Part shown: positions 1 through 7,390 of the stretch, one piece after another
Position numbering within the stretch: position 1 is the first letter of the stretch
Layout of the letters: every line of letters starts with the position of its first letter
NCBI GenBank assembly: GCA_014874455.1
Contig: JADBJL010000019.1
Location: 1-39,667 of the forward strand
Reading direction: 5' to 3'
Length of the DNA stretch: 39,667 nucleotides
DNA from: Thermomicrobiaceae bacterium
GTDB taxonomy: Bacteria; Chloroflexota; Chloroflexia; Thermomicrobiales; Thermomicrobiaceae
The notes under the pieces: generated by a model
The model's input: only the letters and a program-made list of their open reading frames with translations
What the model was told of the DNA's origin: nothing
The model's database searches: none
Made by a program: the position numbers and the translations under genes

Positions 1-1062
1 CAGCGAGAGCCGATCCGGCATCCCGTCCTCGCGGCACAGGCTGCGGTCGCCGAGGCGCCGCCGGAGCCGGGGCGGGTACGCGCCGCGCCAGCGGTGCGGC
101 GCCTGGCGCGCGAGTTGGGGATCGACCTGTCGCAGGTGCCGGGGTCGGGGCCGCACGGCCGGGTCCGGATCGAGGACGTGCGCGCCTACGCGGCACGCCT
201 GCGTGCGCGGCCGGAGGCACCACCCGAGATGGTACCGGCGGCTCCGGTGGAGGAAGAAGCGGCGGCGGTCGTCGCCCCGGCGCCGCGGCCGGCCATCGGC
301 GCGCCAGCGGCATTCCCGGCACCCCCGGCCTATCGCACGCCGAAGGGCTACGAGGGCCTGGAGGAGCGGGTGCCGCTCTCGGCCGTGCGCCGGGCCATCG
401 CCCAGCAGATGGTCGTTAGCCACCTCTACACCGTGCGCACGCTGGCGGTCGACGAGGCCGACCTGACCGAGCTGGTGCGGCTGCGGGAGCAGCTCAAGCC
501 GGAGGCGGAGCGGCAGGGGGTGAAGCTGAGCTACCTGCCGTTCATCTTCAAGGCTGTGGTGCGGGCATTGAAGAAGTACCCGCAGCTCAACGCCAGCCTC
601 GACGAGGCCCGTGGCGAGATCGTGCGGAAGCGCTACTACAACCTGGGCATGGCGGTAGCGACCGAGCAGGGGCTGATGGTACCGGTGGTGAAAGACGTCG
701 ACCGCAAGAGCGTGCTGGAGCTGGCGGCGGAGATCGAGGATCTGGCCGAGCGGGCGCGGGCGGGCAAGCTGAAGCTGGAGGAGGTGACTGGGAGCACGTT
801 CTCGGTCACCAACATCGGGCCGATCGGCTCGCTCTTCTCGTTCCCGATCATCAACGTCCCGGACGCGGCGATCCTGGGGGTGCACAGCATCAAGAAGCGG
901 CCGGTGGCGATGCCGGACGATACGATCGCGCTGCGGCAGATGATGTACCTCTCGCTGTCGTTCGATCACCGGCTGGTGGACGGGGCGGAGGCGGTGCAGT
1001 TCCTCAAGGAGGTGATCCGCCTGCTCGAGCGTCCCGAGCTGTTCGTCCTCGAGGTGGTGTGA
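1..1062 (+). CDS. Dihydrolipoamide acyltransferase (E2), 5'-truncated by window edge
   Basis: The frame is open from base 1, so the true start and the N-terminal lipoyl domain lie upstream of the window. The visible part opens with an Ala/Pro-rich linker, then a peripheral subunit-binding domain (about bases 103-190: VRRLARELGIDLSQVPGSG, then GRVRIEDV), a second Pro/Ala-rich linker, and the 2-oxoacid dehydrogenase acyltransferase domain. This ends in the active-site signature FDHRLVDGA (catalytic His codon 967-969, with the Asp three residues on). The family transfers acyl groups from lipoyl-lysine to CoA in the cytoplasmic pyruvate, branched-chain or 2-oxoglutarate dehydrogenase complexes. 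Which complex cannot be told without the E1 genes expected upstream. The gene ends its transcription unit: an imperfect hairpin follows and the next gene has its own promoter. Confidence 0.95.
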   Translation, partial: QREPIRHPVLAAQAAVAEAPPEPGRVRAAPAVRRLARELGIDLSQVPGSGPHGRVRIEDVRAYAARLRARPEAPPEMVPAAPVEEEAAAVVAPAPRPAIGAPAAFPAPPAYRTPKGYEGLEERVPLSAVRRAIAQQMVVSHLYTVRTLAVDEADLTELVRLREQLKPEAERQGVKLSYLPFIFKAVVRALKKYPQLNASLDEARGEIVRKRYYNLGMAVATEQGLMVPVVKDVDRKSVLELAAEIEDLAERARAGKLKLEEVTGSTFSVTNIGPIGSLFSFPIINVPDAAILGVHSIKKRPVAMPDDTIALRQMMYLSLSFDHRLVDGAEAVQFLKEVIRLLERPELFVLEVV

Positions 1063-1077
1063 GGGCACGCCAGCCGG

Positions 1078-1108
1078 CCGAGAGGGCAGTCTCCTCCTGG
1101 AGTCTCGG
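1078..1108 (+). terminator. Possible terminator hairpin after the E2 gene
   Basis: CCGAGA (1078-1083) pairs with TCTCGG (1103-1108), and directly inside it CTCC (1091-1094) pairs with GGAG (1099-1102) around a TCCT loop, giving about 10 stacked pairs with a 7-nt bulge on the 5' side. It begins 15 bases after the E2 stop codon. No T-tract follows, so intrinsic termination is inference from position only. A second small hairpin, CGGCGC (1119-1124) with GCGCCG (1129-1134), follows. Confidence 0.3.
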
Positions 1109-1198
1109 CATCCGAGCGCGGCGCTGACGCGCCGGGCCAGGCGAGCGCGTCCGCCGCGAGCCGGTGCGCACCGTTCGCGCGCCGGACACGGTTCGACC

Positions 1199-1241
1199 TT
1201 GACAGCGCCGCTGGCTTGTGTAAGAGTGTAATTACGTAATT
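1199..1241 (+). promoter_or_regulatory. Promoter with perfect 12-bp palindromic operator candidate
   Basis: A consensus -35 box TTGACA (1199-1204) is followed 16 bp later by a weak -10 (TAAGAG, 1221-1226). Immediately downstream is a perfect palindrome, AATTACGTAATT (1230-1241), an AT-rich island in very GC-rich DNA that would lie over the transcription start. The next gene, 36 bp further on, encodes a probable ribbon-helix-helix DNA-binding protein, so autoregulation is a natural reading. The boxes and palindrome are visible; the operator role is inference. Confidence 0.55.
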
Positions 1242-1276
1242 GCCAGGGCGGCCGTGCAACCGGGCAGGAGGGCACG

Positions 1277-1798
1277 ATGGTCGAGGGGCTGGAGGCGGAG
1301 GTGCTCGGCTGGTTCATCGGGCGGATCCCGGAGGGCTGGTTCACTGGCCCCCCGGAGATCACCATGGATCGCGACGAGATCCTCGTCGTCGGGCGACTGG
1401 CCGAGCCGAGCCTGCCCGACGACGCCAGCCCGGAGGTACGCGCTGAGGCCACGGTCGCCCGCATCCAGCGCTTCCGCGAGGAAACGCGGCCACAGCGGAT
1501 GCGGATCGCCGCCGAGGCAGAGCACCGGTTCGCACGCAAGGTCTCCTGGGGCGTGGTCTGCGGTGAGCGGCGGGAGCTGTTCACCGTGCTGAGCCTACCG
1601 GTCATGACCCGGCTGCGACTGCCCGAGCGGCGGACACTCGATACGCTGGTCGAGGCGGGCGTCGCCCGCAGCCGTAGCGAGGCGCTCGCCTGGTGTGTCC
1701 GGCTGGTCGCCAAGCACCAGTCGGACTGGCTGGCCGAGTTGCGTGACGCGCTGGTGCGCGTGCAGAAGCTGCGCCAGAGCGGCCCGGACATCGAGTAA
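1277..1798 (+). CDS. Conserved hypothetical protein with C-terminal ribbon-helix-helix-like segment
   Basis: 173 residues, ATG start preceded by AGGAGGG (1266-1272) at 4-bp spacing. I do not recognise the N-terminal 100 residues (acidic, no membrane segment). The C-terminal part, from about residue 112 (MTRLRLPERRTLDTLVEAG, then a SRSEALAWCVRLVAKH helix), has the pattern of a ribbon-helix-helix fold: a short basic beta strand, helix, turn at SRSEA, second helix. It is the first gene of a likely two-gene operon with the downstream HtrA-like protease (32-bp gap) and sits behind a promoter carrying a perfect palindrome. A role as a repressor of its own operon is inferred from this arrangement. 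Confidence is high that it is a gene, moderate for the DNA-binding reading. Confidence 0.75.
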   Translation: MVEGLEAEVLGWFIGRIPEGWFTGPPEITMDRDEILVVGRLAEPSLPDDASPEVRAEATVARIQRFREETRPQRMRIAAEAEHRFARKVSWGVVCGERRELFTVLSLPVMTRLRLPERRTLDTLVEAGVARSRSEALAWCVRLVAKHQSDWLAELRDALVRVQKLRQSGPDIE

Positions 1799-1830
1799 TC
1801 GGGTAGACGAACAGGAAAGAGGCGAACGAC

Positions 1831-2883
1831 ATGCGACGGAAGACGATCCTCGTGCACTCCACCGGAGGCTCGAACGGTAGCGGCCAGCCCGGCGTGTCGG
1901 TCAGCCCGGAGGAGGCCGAGCTGCTGCTCGACGCCTACTCGCAGGCCGTCATCGCGGTGGTGGAGCAGGTAGCACCAGCCGTGGTCAGCATCGCCTCCAC
2001 CCGCCGCGGCACGGTGCGCACGCCGCGCGGGCCCGCCCAGTACGACCTGCCCGGCGCGGGCTCCGGCTTCCTGATCACGCCTGACGGCTACATCCTGACC
2101 AACAGCCACGTGGTGCACGGCGCCCGGCGCCTGGAGGCGACGCTCGCCGATGGTCGCACGCTCCCGGCGGAACTGGTGGGGGAGGATCCGGCGACGGATC
2201 TGGCGGTGGTGCGGGTGCAGGCCAGCGGGCTGCCCGTGGCCGAGCTGGGCGACTCGGATCGGCTGCGAGTGGGCCAGCTCGTGATCGCCATCGGCAATCC
2301 CTACGGTTTCCAGGCGAGCGTCACGACCGGCGTGGTGTCGGCCCTGGGACGCTCGCTGCGCAGCCAGACCGGCCGGCTGATCGAGAACGTGATCCAGACC
2401 GATGCCGCGCTCAACCCCGGGAACTCCGGTGGCCCACTGGTCGACAGCCGGGCGCGGGTGATCGGGGTCAACACGGCGATCATCGCCGGGGCACAGGGCA
2501 TGAGCTTCGCTATCCCGTCCAACACCGCGCGCTGGGTGGCTGGCCTGCTGATCAAAGAGGGCCGGGTACGGCGCGCCTTCCTCGGTATCACCGCTGAGCT
2601 CCGGCCGGTAGCGGGCCGCATCGCGCGCGAGCAGCGGCTGGCGCGGGGCGTCGGCATCAGCGTGCTCCAGGTCGCGCCAGGAGGGCCGGCCGATCGCGCT
2701 GGCATCAGGCCGGGCGACATCCTCGCCAGCATCGACGGTATCCCGCTCACGGGCATCGACGACTTGCACCGCTTTCTGAGTCGAGCGGCTATCGGGGCGA
2801 CAGTGACGGTCGGCGTCGTGCGCGACGGGCGGCTGCTGGCGCTCCCGGTCACCCTGGGCGCGGAGCAGGAGTCCAGCACCTAG
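1831..2883 (+). CDS. HtrA/DegP-type trypsin-like serine protease with PDZ domain, no signal peptide
   Basis: 350 residues; ATG start with an AAAGAGG ribosome site. The trypsin-like domain spans about residues 40-245 with the complete triad: His93 in TNSHVV, Asp123 in ATDLAV, Ser199 in GNSGGP. One PDZ domain follows (about 250-340, with GPADRAGIRPGDILASIDG). The family degrades or refolds damaged proteins, normally in the periplasm or at the membrane. Here the N-terminus (MRRKTILVHSTGGSNGSGQ) has neither a hydrophobic signal sequence nor a membrane anchor, so the protein appears cytoplasmic unless a non-classical route exists. It lies 32 bp after the ribbon-helix-helix-like gene and probably shares its promoter. 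It converges on an MFS gene only 15 bp away. Confidence 0.93.
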   Translation: MRRKTILVHSTGGSNGSGQPGVSVSPEEAELLLDAYSQAVIAVVEQVAPAVVSIASTRRGTVRTPRGPAQYDLPGAGSGFLITPDGYILTNSHVVHGARRLEATLADGRTLPAELVGEDPATDLAVVRVQASGLPVAELGDSDRLRVGQLVIAIGNPYGFQASVTTGVVSALGRSLRSQTGRLIENVIQTDAALNPGNSGGPLVDSRARVIGVNTAIIAGAQGMSFAIPSNTARWVAGLLIKEGRVRRAFLGITAELRPVAGRIAREQRLARGVGISVLQVAPGGPADRAGIRPGDILASIDGIPLTGIDDLHRFLSRAAIGATVTVGVVRDGRLLALPVTLGAEQESST

Positions 2884-2898
2884 CCTGCAAGCCCTCTC

Positions 2899-4227
2899 TC
2901 ACGGCAGCTCGCGCACCTCAGGGAACGCTCGGTAGGCCAGCGCGGCGAACAGCACGACGAGGAGAGCCGCGACCCCGACGACCGGTGGCACGCCGAACTG
3001 CTCGCCGAGCGTGCCCAGCAGCATCGTGCCGAGCGGCATGAAGCCCATCGGGATCAGCGTGTAGACGCTCATCACCCGGCCGCGAACCTCCTCCGCCACG
3101 TTGAGCTGCAGCAGCGTATTGGTCAGCGCCATCATCATCGTCTGGCTGGCGCCGATGAGCAGGAGCAGGGCGGCTGAGACCAGGAACCAGTGCGAGAGGC
3201 TGAAGACGATGAGCGCGGCGCCGAACGTGGCGCTGACGACGAGGAGGCGCTTCCCCTTGCCACGCCGCGACCCCATCGCCCCGACCGACAGCGCCCCCAG
3301 CAGGGCACCCATGCCGTTGATCCCCATCAAGAGGCCGTAGCCGGAGGCATCGACGTGGAGGACGTTGCGAGCGAAGACCGGCATGAGCTGGAGGTACGGC
3401 CGCCCCAGCAGCGTGGGGACGGCGAGCATGGTCAGTAGGCCCCAGATCCGGCGATCGCTGCGGATGAAGCGGAGTCCCGCCACCAAGTTCTGCGCCAGCC
3501 CGGTACCAGGCCGCGGCTGGGCCGGCGCCGGGTGGATCGCCATGACGGCCCAGATCACCGGAAAGTAGCTCAGCCCATTGAGGATGAACGCGCTACCAGT
3601 GCCGGTCGCTGCCACCAGCAGCCCGGCCAGCGACGGCCCGACCACCGCCGCGGCGTTCCAGGCCGCCGAGTTGAGGCCGACCGCGCTCGCGATCCGCTCG
3701 CGCCCGACCAGGCTCGGCACCAGTGACTGGCGGGCCGGGTTATCGAACGCCATTACCGTCGCGGTGAGGAACGCGATCGCGAGCACGTGCCAGATCCGTA
3801 CCAGCCCGGTGAGATCCAGCACCCCCAGCAACAGCGCGAGCGACGACGCCAGCACCTGGGTCACCAGCAGGATACGGCGGCGATCGACGCGGTCGGCGAC
3901 GACCCCGCCGACGAGGGTGATCGTCAGCGCCGGGATCGAGCGCAGCAAGCCGAAGAGACCGAGGTAAAAGGGAGAGTTGGTGAGCTCGAGGATCAGCCAC
4001 CCTTGCGCGACCAGTTGCATCCAGCTCCCGACGTTGGAGACGATGAGCGCAGCCCAGAAGCGACGGTAGTCGGGAACCGCCAGCGCGCTGCCTTCCAGCC
4101 GGAACCGCCGGAAGGTCGGCCTGGCGAGGAGAACCAGGTCGCCTCGGATCTTCGCACCGGATGGAGGCTCACTCGCTGCCCGGCCGGCGCAGCGCCCCGG
4201 CATGGGAGTTTTCGCCATCGCCGCCAC
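2899..4227 (-). CDS. MFS exporter, EntS/MFS_3-like
   Basis: 442 residues from a GTG start at 4227; an in-frame ATG at 4218 is an alternative and neither has a clear Shine-Dalgarno. About 12 membrane segments follow a 45-residue cytoplasmic leader. After the first helix pair comes the MFS signature loop GGVVADRVDRRRILL, and a second copy-like loop (SVGAMGSRRGKGKRLLV) marks the start of the C-terminal half. NVGSWMQLVAQGWLI near residue 65 is typical of the enterobactin-exporter-like MFS_3 group, proton-driven exporters of small molecules. The substrate cannot be read from sequence. The gene ends 15 bp from the convergent protease gene and is the last of three minus-strand genes. Confidence 0.9.
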   Translation of the reverse strand: MAAMAKTPMPGRCAGRAASEPPSGAKIRGDLVLLARPTFRRFRLEGSALAVPDYRRFWAALIVSNVGSWMQLVAQGWLILELTNSPFYLGLFGLLRSIPALTITLVGGVVADRVDRRRILLVTQVLASSLALLLGVLDLTGLVRIWHVLAIAFLTATVMAFDNPARQSLVPSLVGRERIASAVGLNSAAWNAAAVVGPSLAGLLVAATGTGSAFILNGLSYFPVIWAVMAIHPAPAQPRPGTGLAQNLVAGLRFIRSDRRIWGLLTMLAVPTLLGRPYLQLMPVFARNVLHVDASGYGLLMGINGMGALLGALSVGAMGSRRGKGKRLLVVSATFGAALIVFSLSHWFLVSAALLLLIGASQTMMMALTNTLLQLNVAEEVRGRVMSVYTLIPMGFMPLGTMLLGTLGEQFGVPPVVGVAALLVVLFAALAYRAFPEVRELP

Positions 4228-4287
4228 TCACTCAGTCGTCCAGCTCAGCCTACGCTACCACGAGGCGAGCGGTGGGGCCAGGATCGG

Positions 4288-4956
4288 CTAGTCCTGGTTT
4301 GGTCGTTCGCTCAGCCGCTCGGCACGCCGGAGGAGCGCGCGCAGAAGCTCGCGAGCCGGGGGATCGACGCACTCTGCTTCGGCGCCGAGAAGAAACGAGT
4401 CGATCATGACCTCCGGCTGCTCGGAGCGGTACTCGACAGCCTGCAGCGCCGTCTCCACCTTGTCGAGCTGGCGGACGAGCCGGGCTTCCGGCGTGACCCC
4501 GGCCTCGTATTCCTCCCACGCCTGGCTGAGGAGGCGCGCGAGCGCGTCCGGCAAGCCGGCGACCATCTGCCTGAGAGCAGCCCGCTCGCGCGCGGTCTTC
4601 TCTGCCTCGAACTCCGGGTGGTACCGTGGAGGGCTGCGAAAGAGCAGCGCGGGGTCAACGCCGGCTTCGAGATCGCGGTCGAACGGTGTCCAGTCACCGG
4701 CCAGCGCCTCCGGCAGGTCGTGGACGAGCGCGAGGACGACCGCGCGCGAGACGTCGAGGCCGGGGATGAGGGAGCCAGCGAGCAGCGTCAGCAGCGCCAG
4801 CCGGTAGCTGTGGTCGGCTACCGACTCCGGCTCCACTACCCCGCGATCGACCCAGCCCTTGCGGCGCAGCCGCTTGAGCCGGCCAGCCTGTCCCAGCAAG
4901 TCGAGCAGGTTGTCCCAGTCTTGACCCATCGCCTGGCCTGCCCCAGACGGCTTCAC
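4288..4956 (-). CDS. HD-domain phosphohydrolase, YfbR/HDDC2-like
   Basis: 222 residues from a GTG at 4956; an ATG at 4929 (residue 10) is an alternative. The HD metal-binding pattern is complete: His49 in ESVADHSYR, His79-Asp80 in VHDLPEA with Glu83, and Asp165 in RQLDKVE. The ESVADHS and HDxxEA spacing is that of the 5'-deoxynucleotidase YfbR/HDDC2 group, which dephosphorylates deoxynucleoside 5'-monophosphates in the cytoplasm. The specific substrate is inferred from family resemblance. The start is only 6 bp from the stop of the FAH-family gene upstream, so the two are probably co-transcribed, although no shared pathway is evident. Confidence 0.85.
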   Translation of the reverse strand: MKPSGAGQAMGQDWDNLLDLLGQAGRLKRLRRKGWVDRGVVEPESVADHSYRLALLTLLAGSLIPGLDVSRAVVLALVHDLPEALAGDWTPFDRDLEAGVDPALLFRSPPRYHPEFEAEKTARERAALRQMVAGLPDALARLLSQAWEEYEAGVTPEARLVRQLDKVETALQAVEYRSEQPEVMIDSFLLGAEAECVDPPARELLRALLRRAERLSERPNQD

Positions 4957-4962
4957 CCCACG

Positions 4963-5727
4963 CTAGTCGCGCGACGCCACCGGGTTCCGCAGGATGCCGA
5001 TGCCTTCAACTTCGACCTCGATGACGTCGCCGGGCCGCATCGGCCCTACTCCCTCGGGTGTCCCGGTCATGATCACATCGCCAGGCTCGAGCGTCATCAC
5101 GTTGGAGATGAACGAGACCAGAAAAGCCGGCCCGAACAGCATGTTGCTGGTCCGGCTGCTCTGCCGGACTTCGCCGTTCAGGCGCGACTGGATCGCAAGG
5201 TCGCGCGGATCCACTTCAGTCTCGATCACCGGGCCGAGGGGGCAGAAGGTATCGAACCCCTTGGCTCGTACCCATTGACCGTCCTTGCGCTGGAAGTCGC
5301 GGTGGCTGACATCGTTCCCGCAGGTATAGCCGAGCACGTAGGCAAGCGCGGCCGACTCCGGTACCCGGTATGCCTTCCGGCCGATGACGATGCACAGCTC
5401 AGCTTCGTAGTCGATGCGGTTGCCCGGCGGAAGCAGGATGCGGCCGCCGTGGCCCAGAAGCGCGGAAGGAGGCTTCATGAAGATCACCGGCTCGTCGGGG
5501 ATCTGCCGGGTAGGGTCGTTTTCGGTGACGTGAGCCGCGTAGTTGAGGCCCACCGCCACAATCTTTGTCGGCTCGACCGGCGGCAGCACCGCGAGCTGGT
5601 CGAACGGGCCGAGTTCCGGCCCCCGCCGGAGCTGGCCGAACAGGTCACCTTCCGCCCGGTAGGCGATGCCGCCCTCGACGATCGCCAGAGCCGGCTGTCC
5701 AGCTACCAGCACTCGCGCGACCTTCAC
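4963..5727 (-). CDS. Fumarylacetoacetate hydrolase (FAH) family enzyme
   Basis: 254 residues, GTG start with a strong GGAGGGAGGT site directly upstream. A short N-terminal region (about 1-55) precedes the FAH fold. Family features are KIVAVGLNYAAHVTE near residue 56, the metal-binding segment DYEAELCIVIG, GYTCGNDVSHRDFQ, and the C-terminal GDVIMTGTPEGVGPM. Relatives include 2-hydroxyhepta-2,4-diene-1,7-dioate isomerase, acylpyruvases and oxaloacetate decarboxylases; all act on 2-oxo or enol acids with a divalent metal in the cytoplasm. No aromatic-degradation genes lie nearby, so the substrate is open. It heads the minus-strand group 5727-2899. Confidence 0.9.
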   Translation of the reverse strand: MKVARVLVAGQPALAIVEGGIAYRAEGDLFGQLRRGPELGPFDQLAVLPPVEPTKIVAVGLNYAAHVTENDPTRQIPDEPVIFMKPPSALLGHGGRILLPPGNRIDYEAELCIVIGRKAYRVPESAALAYVLGYTCGNDVSHRDFQRKDGQWVRAKGFDTFCPLGPVIETEVDPRDLAIQSRLNGEVRQSSRTSNMLFGPAFLVSFISNVMTLEPGDVIMTGTPEGVGPMRPGDVIEVEVEGIGILRNPVASRD

Positions 5728-5770
5728 GTGACCTCCCTCCGAAACTCAGCGCACGTTCATCGACCAGGCT

Positions 5771-5779
5771 ATCCTAGCA
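5771..5779 (-). promoter_or_regulatory. Candidate extended -10 promoter for the FAH gene
   Basis: On the minus strand, TGC followed directly by TAGGAT forms an extended -10 (TGnTAnnAT-like) 44 bases upstream of the GTG start. No good -35 box is visible, as is usual for extended -10 promoters. Assignment is by motif and distance only. Confidence 0.35.
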
Positions 5780-5939
5780 CGCGGGAGCGCCCGGCACCCG
5801 GCGACAGCCCAACGCCACTGCCTGGCCGTCGACTCGATCGAGAACGAACTGGTAGGCTTTCGCCAGGAGACCCAGCACCGGCGATCCGGCTGGGAGTATC
5901 CGCAGTCCACCGAGGTGATTCACGAGAGGGGAAGTCGCC

Positions 5940-7346
5940 ATGGCCCAGCATGTGCTCGTCCCCGTGCTCCCTACCTATCTCGACCCGGATCGCGTGACCC
6001 ACTGCGCCATCCCCTACGGGCGAGCGATCGCCGCGCGGCATCGCGTCCCCCTGGTCCTCGGCTCGGTCGTCGAACTCGGGGATTACCTTCGCTCGTTTCT
6101 GGAAGCTGAAGGCGAGCGCGCTCAGGAACTCGCCCGGCGCTGGGCCGCCGAGCGCGAGGAGGCGCTCCAGAGGCTCGCGCAAGCCATCACCGATGTCCCG
6201 GTGAAGATCGAGGTGCGCGTCGGAAACCCGGCACGGGAGATCGCCACAATGGCCGAAGAACTCGAGGCCCTGGTCGTCGCCATGACCAGCCATGCGCGAG
6301 TCGGCCTCGCACGCTTGCTCGTCGGTAGCGTCACCTTCAGCGTGGTGCAGCGGGTCGCTTGCCCGGTGCTGGTGGTTCGACCGAAGACGCCAGCGCCGGC
6401 ACCGAACGTGGCAGTGACCCTGACGCCGGTCGTGGTTCCGCTCGATGGGTCGCCGTCGGCCGAGGAGGCGCTCGGCGCGACCACCCGCCTCCTCGGCACG
6501 GATGGGCTGGCGGTGCACCTCCTGCATGTCCAGACGGCCGAAGGCGTGGCCAGGGACTGGGAAGGGTATCTCCAGAACCTGGCCCAGCGCCTCAGCGCGC
6601 AGGGACTGAGCGTCACCTGGAGCCTGCGCCGGGGACCCGTTGTCGAGGCGATCGCTCGGGCCACCGCCGAGCTTTCCGCCGGATTGATCGCCATGACGAC
6701 GCACGGAGCGAGCGACCTGCGCGAGCGATTGCTCGGCTCCACCGCAGAACATGTGCTGCACAACGTCCACGTGCCGCTCCTTCTGGCCCGTCCCAGCACG
6801 GTGCAGCGCCGAGAAGAGGGCCCACCGCCCGCCGCGGCACCCGATGCCACCGGCCAGCCCGACATCGAGGCGCACCGCCTGACGGTGCGGGCACGCGACC
6901 TGATGGCCAGCCCGGTCATTACCGTCTCCCCCGACGACACGCTGGAACACGTGGCGCGGACGATGCTCGAGCACGGCATCGGCGCGGTGCCGGTCGTCGA
7001 TCAGGACGGCCGGCTGCTCGGCATCATCACCGAGCACGACTTGATGGCTCAGGAGCACGCCGTTCCCTTCTCGGTGTACCGGGCCCCGCAGCTCTTCGGA
7101 CACTGGCTCCCGCCGGAGGGGCTGGAGGAGATCTACAACCTCGGGCGCACGATCAAGGCGAAGGAGGTCATGCGCAGCCCGGTGCTCACCGTCAGCGAAG
7201 ACGCGACGGTCTCCGAGATCGCGCAGCTCATGCTCGAGACCGGCCGGGAGCACATTCCGGTCGTGCGCGACGGCCAGGTCGTCGGCATAGTCACCCGCCA
7301 CGACCTGCTCAAGCTGATGGCCAGGGACGTGCGGTTGCCCTCGTGA
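5940..7346 (+). CDS. Tandem universal-stress (USP) protein fused to a CBS pair
   Basis: 468 residues; ATG start with a GAGAGGGG-type site. Four domains are visible: USP 1 (about 3-148, with the nucleotide-binding-like GLARLLVGSVTFSVVQRV and the closing strand CPVLVVRP), USP 2 (about 161-286, PVVVPLDGS at its start and ERLLGSTAEHVLHN near its end), and two CBS motifs (about 315-370 and 405-460, each opening with a M-x-SPV-x-TVS pattern and closing with GI-T-HDL). USP domains commonly bind ATP; CBS pairs bind adenylates and regulate partners. USP 2 lacks the full glycine pattern. The gene lies 44 bp before the P-type ATPase start used here, so the protein may sense energy state and modulate that pump; this coupling is inference. 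Confidence 0.92.
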   Translation: MAQHVLVPVLPTYLDPDRVTHCAIPYGRAIAARHRVPLVLGSVVELGDYLRSFLEAEGERAQELARRWAAEREEALQRLAQAITDVPVKIEVRVGNPAREIATMAEELEALVVAMTSHARVGLARLLVGSVTFSVVQRVACPVLVVRPKTPAPAPNVAVTLTPVVVPLDGSPSAEEALGATTRLLGTDGLAVHLLHVQTAEGVARDWEGYLQNLAQRLSAQGLSVTWSLRRGPVVEAIARATAELSAGLIAMTTHGASDLRERLLGSTAEHVLHNVHVPLLLARPSTVQRREEGPPPAAAPDATGQPDIEAHRLTVRARDLMASPVITVSPDDTLEHVARTMLEHGIGAVPVVDQDGRLLGIITEHDLMAQEHAVPFSVYRAPQLFGHWLPPEGLEEIYNLGRTIKAKEVMRSPVLTVSEDATVSEIAQLMLETGREHIPVVRDGQVVGIVTRHDLLKLMARDVRLPS

Positions 7347-7390
7347 GCCGCCCTCCCAGCGGGGAGCAGGCAGAGAGGGAAGACGATCGG

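Noticed and set aside
3787-5997. 736-codon plus-strand open frame
   Set aside because: It lies opposite three well-recognised minus-strand genes (MFS, HD, FAH); its translation is low-complexity Arg/Asp/His-rich. A GC-rich shadow frame.
6359-7390. Upstream extension of the P-type ATPase frame
   Set aside because: It overlaps the USP-CBS gene in another frame and reads as Arg/Pro-rich nonsense; the ATPase is given from 7391.
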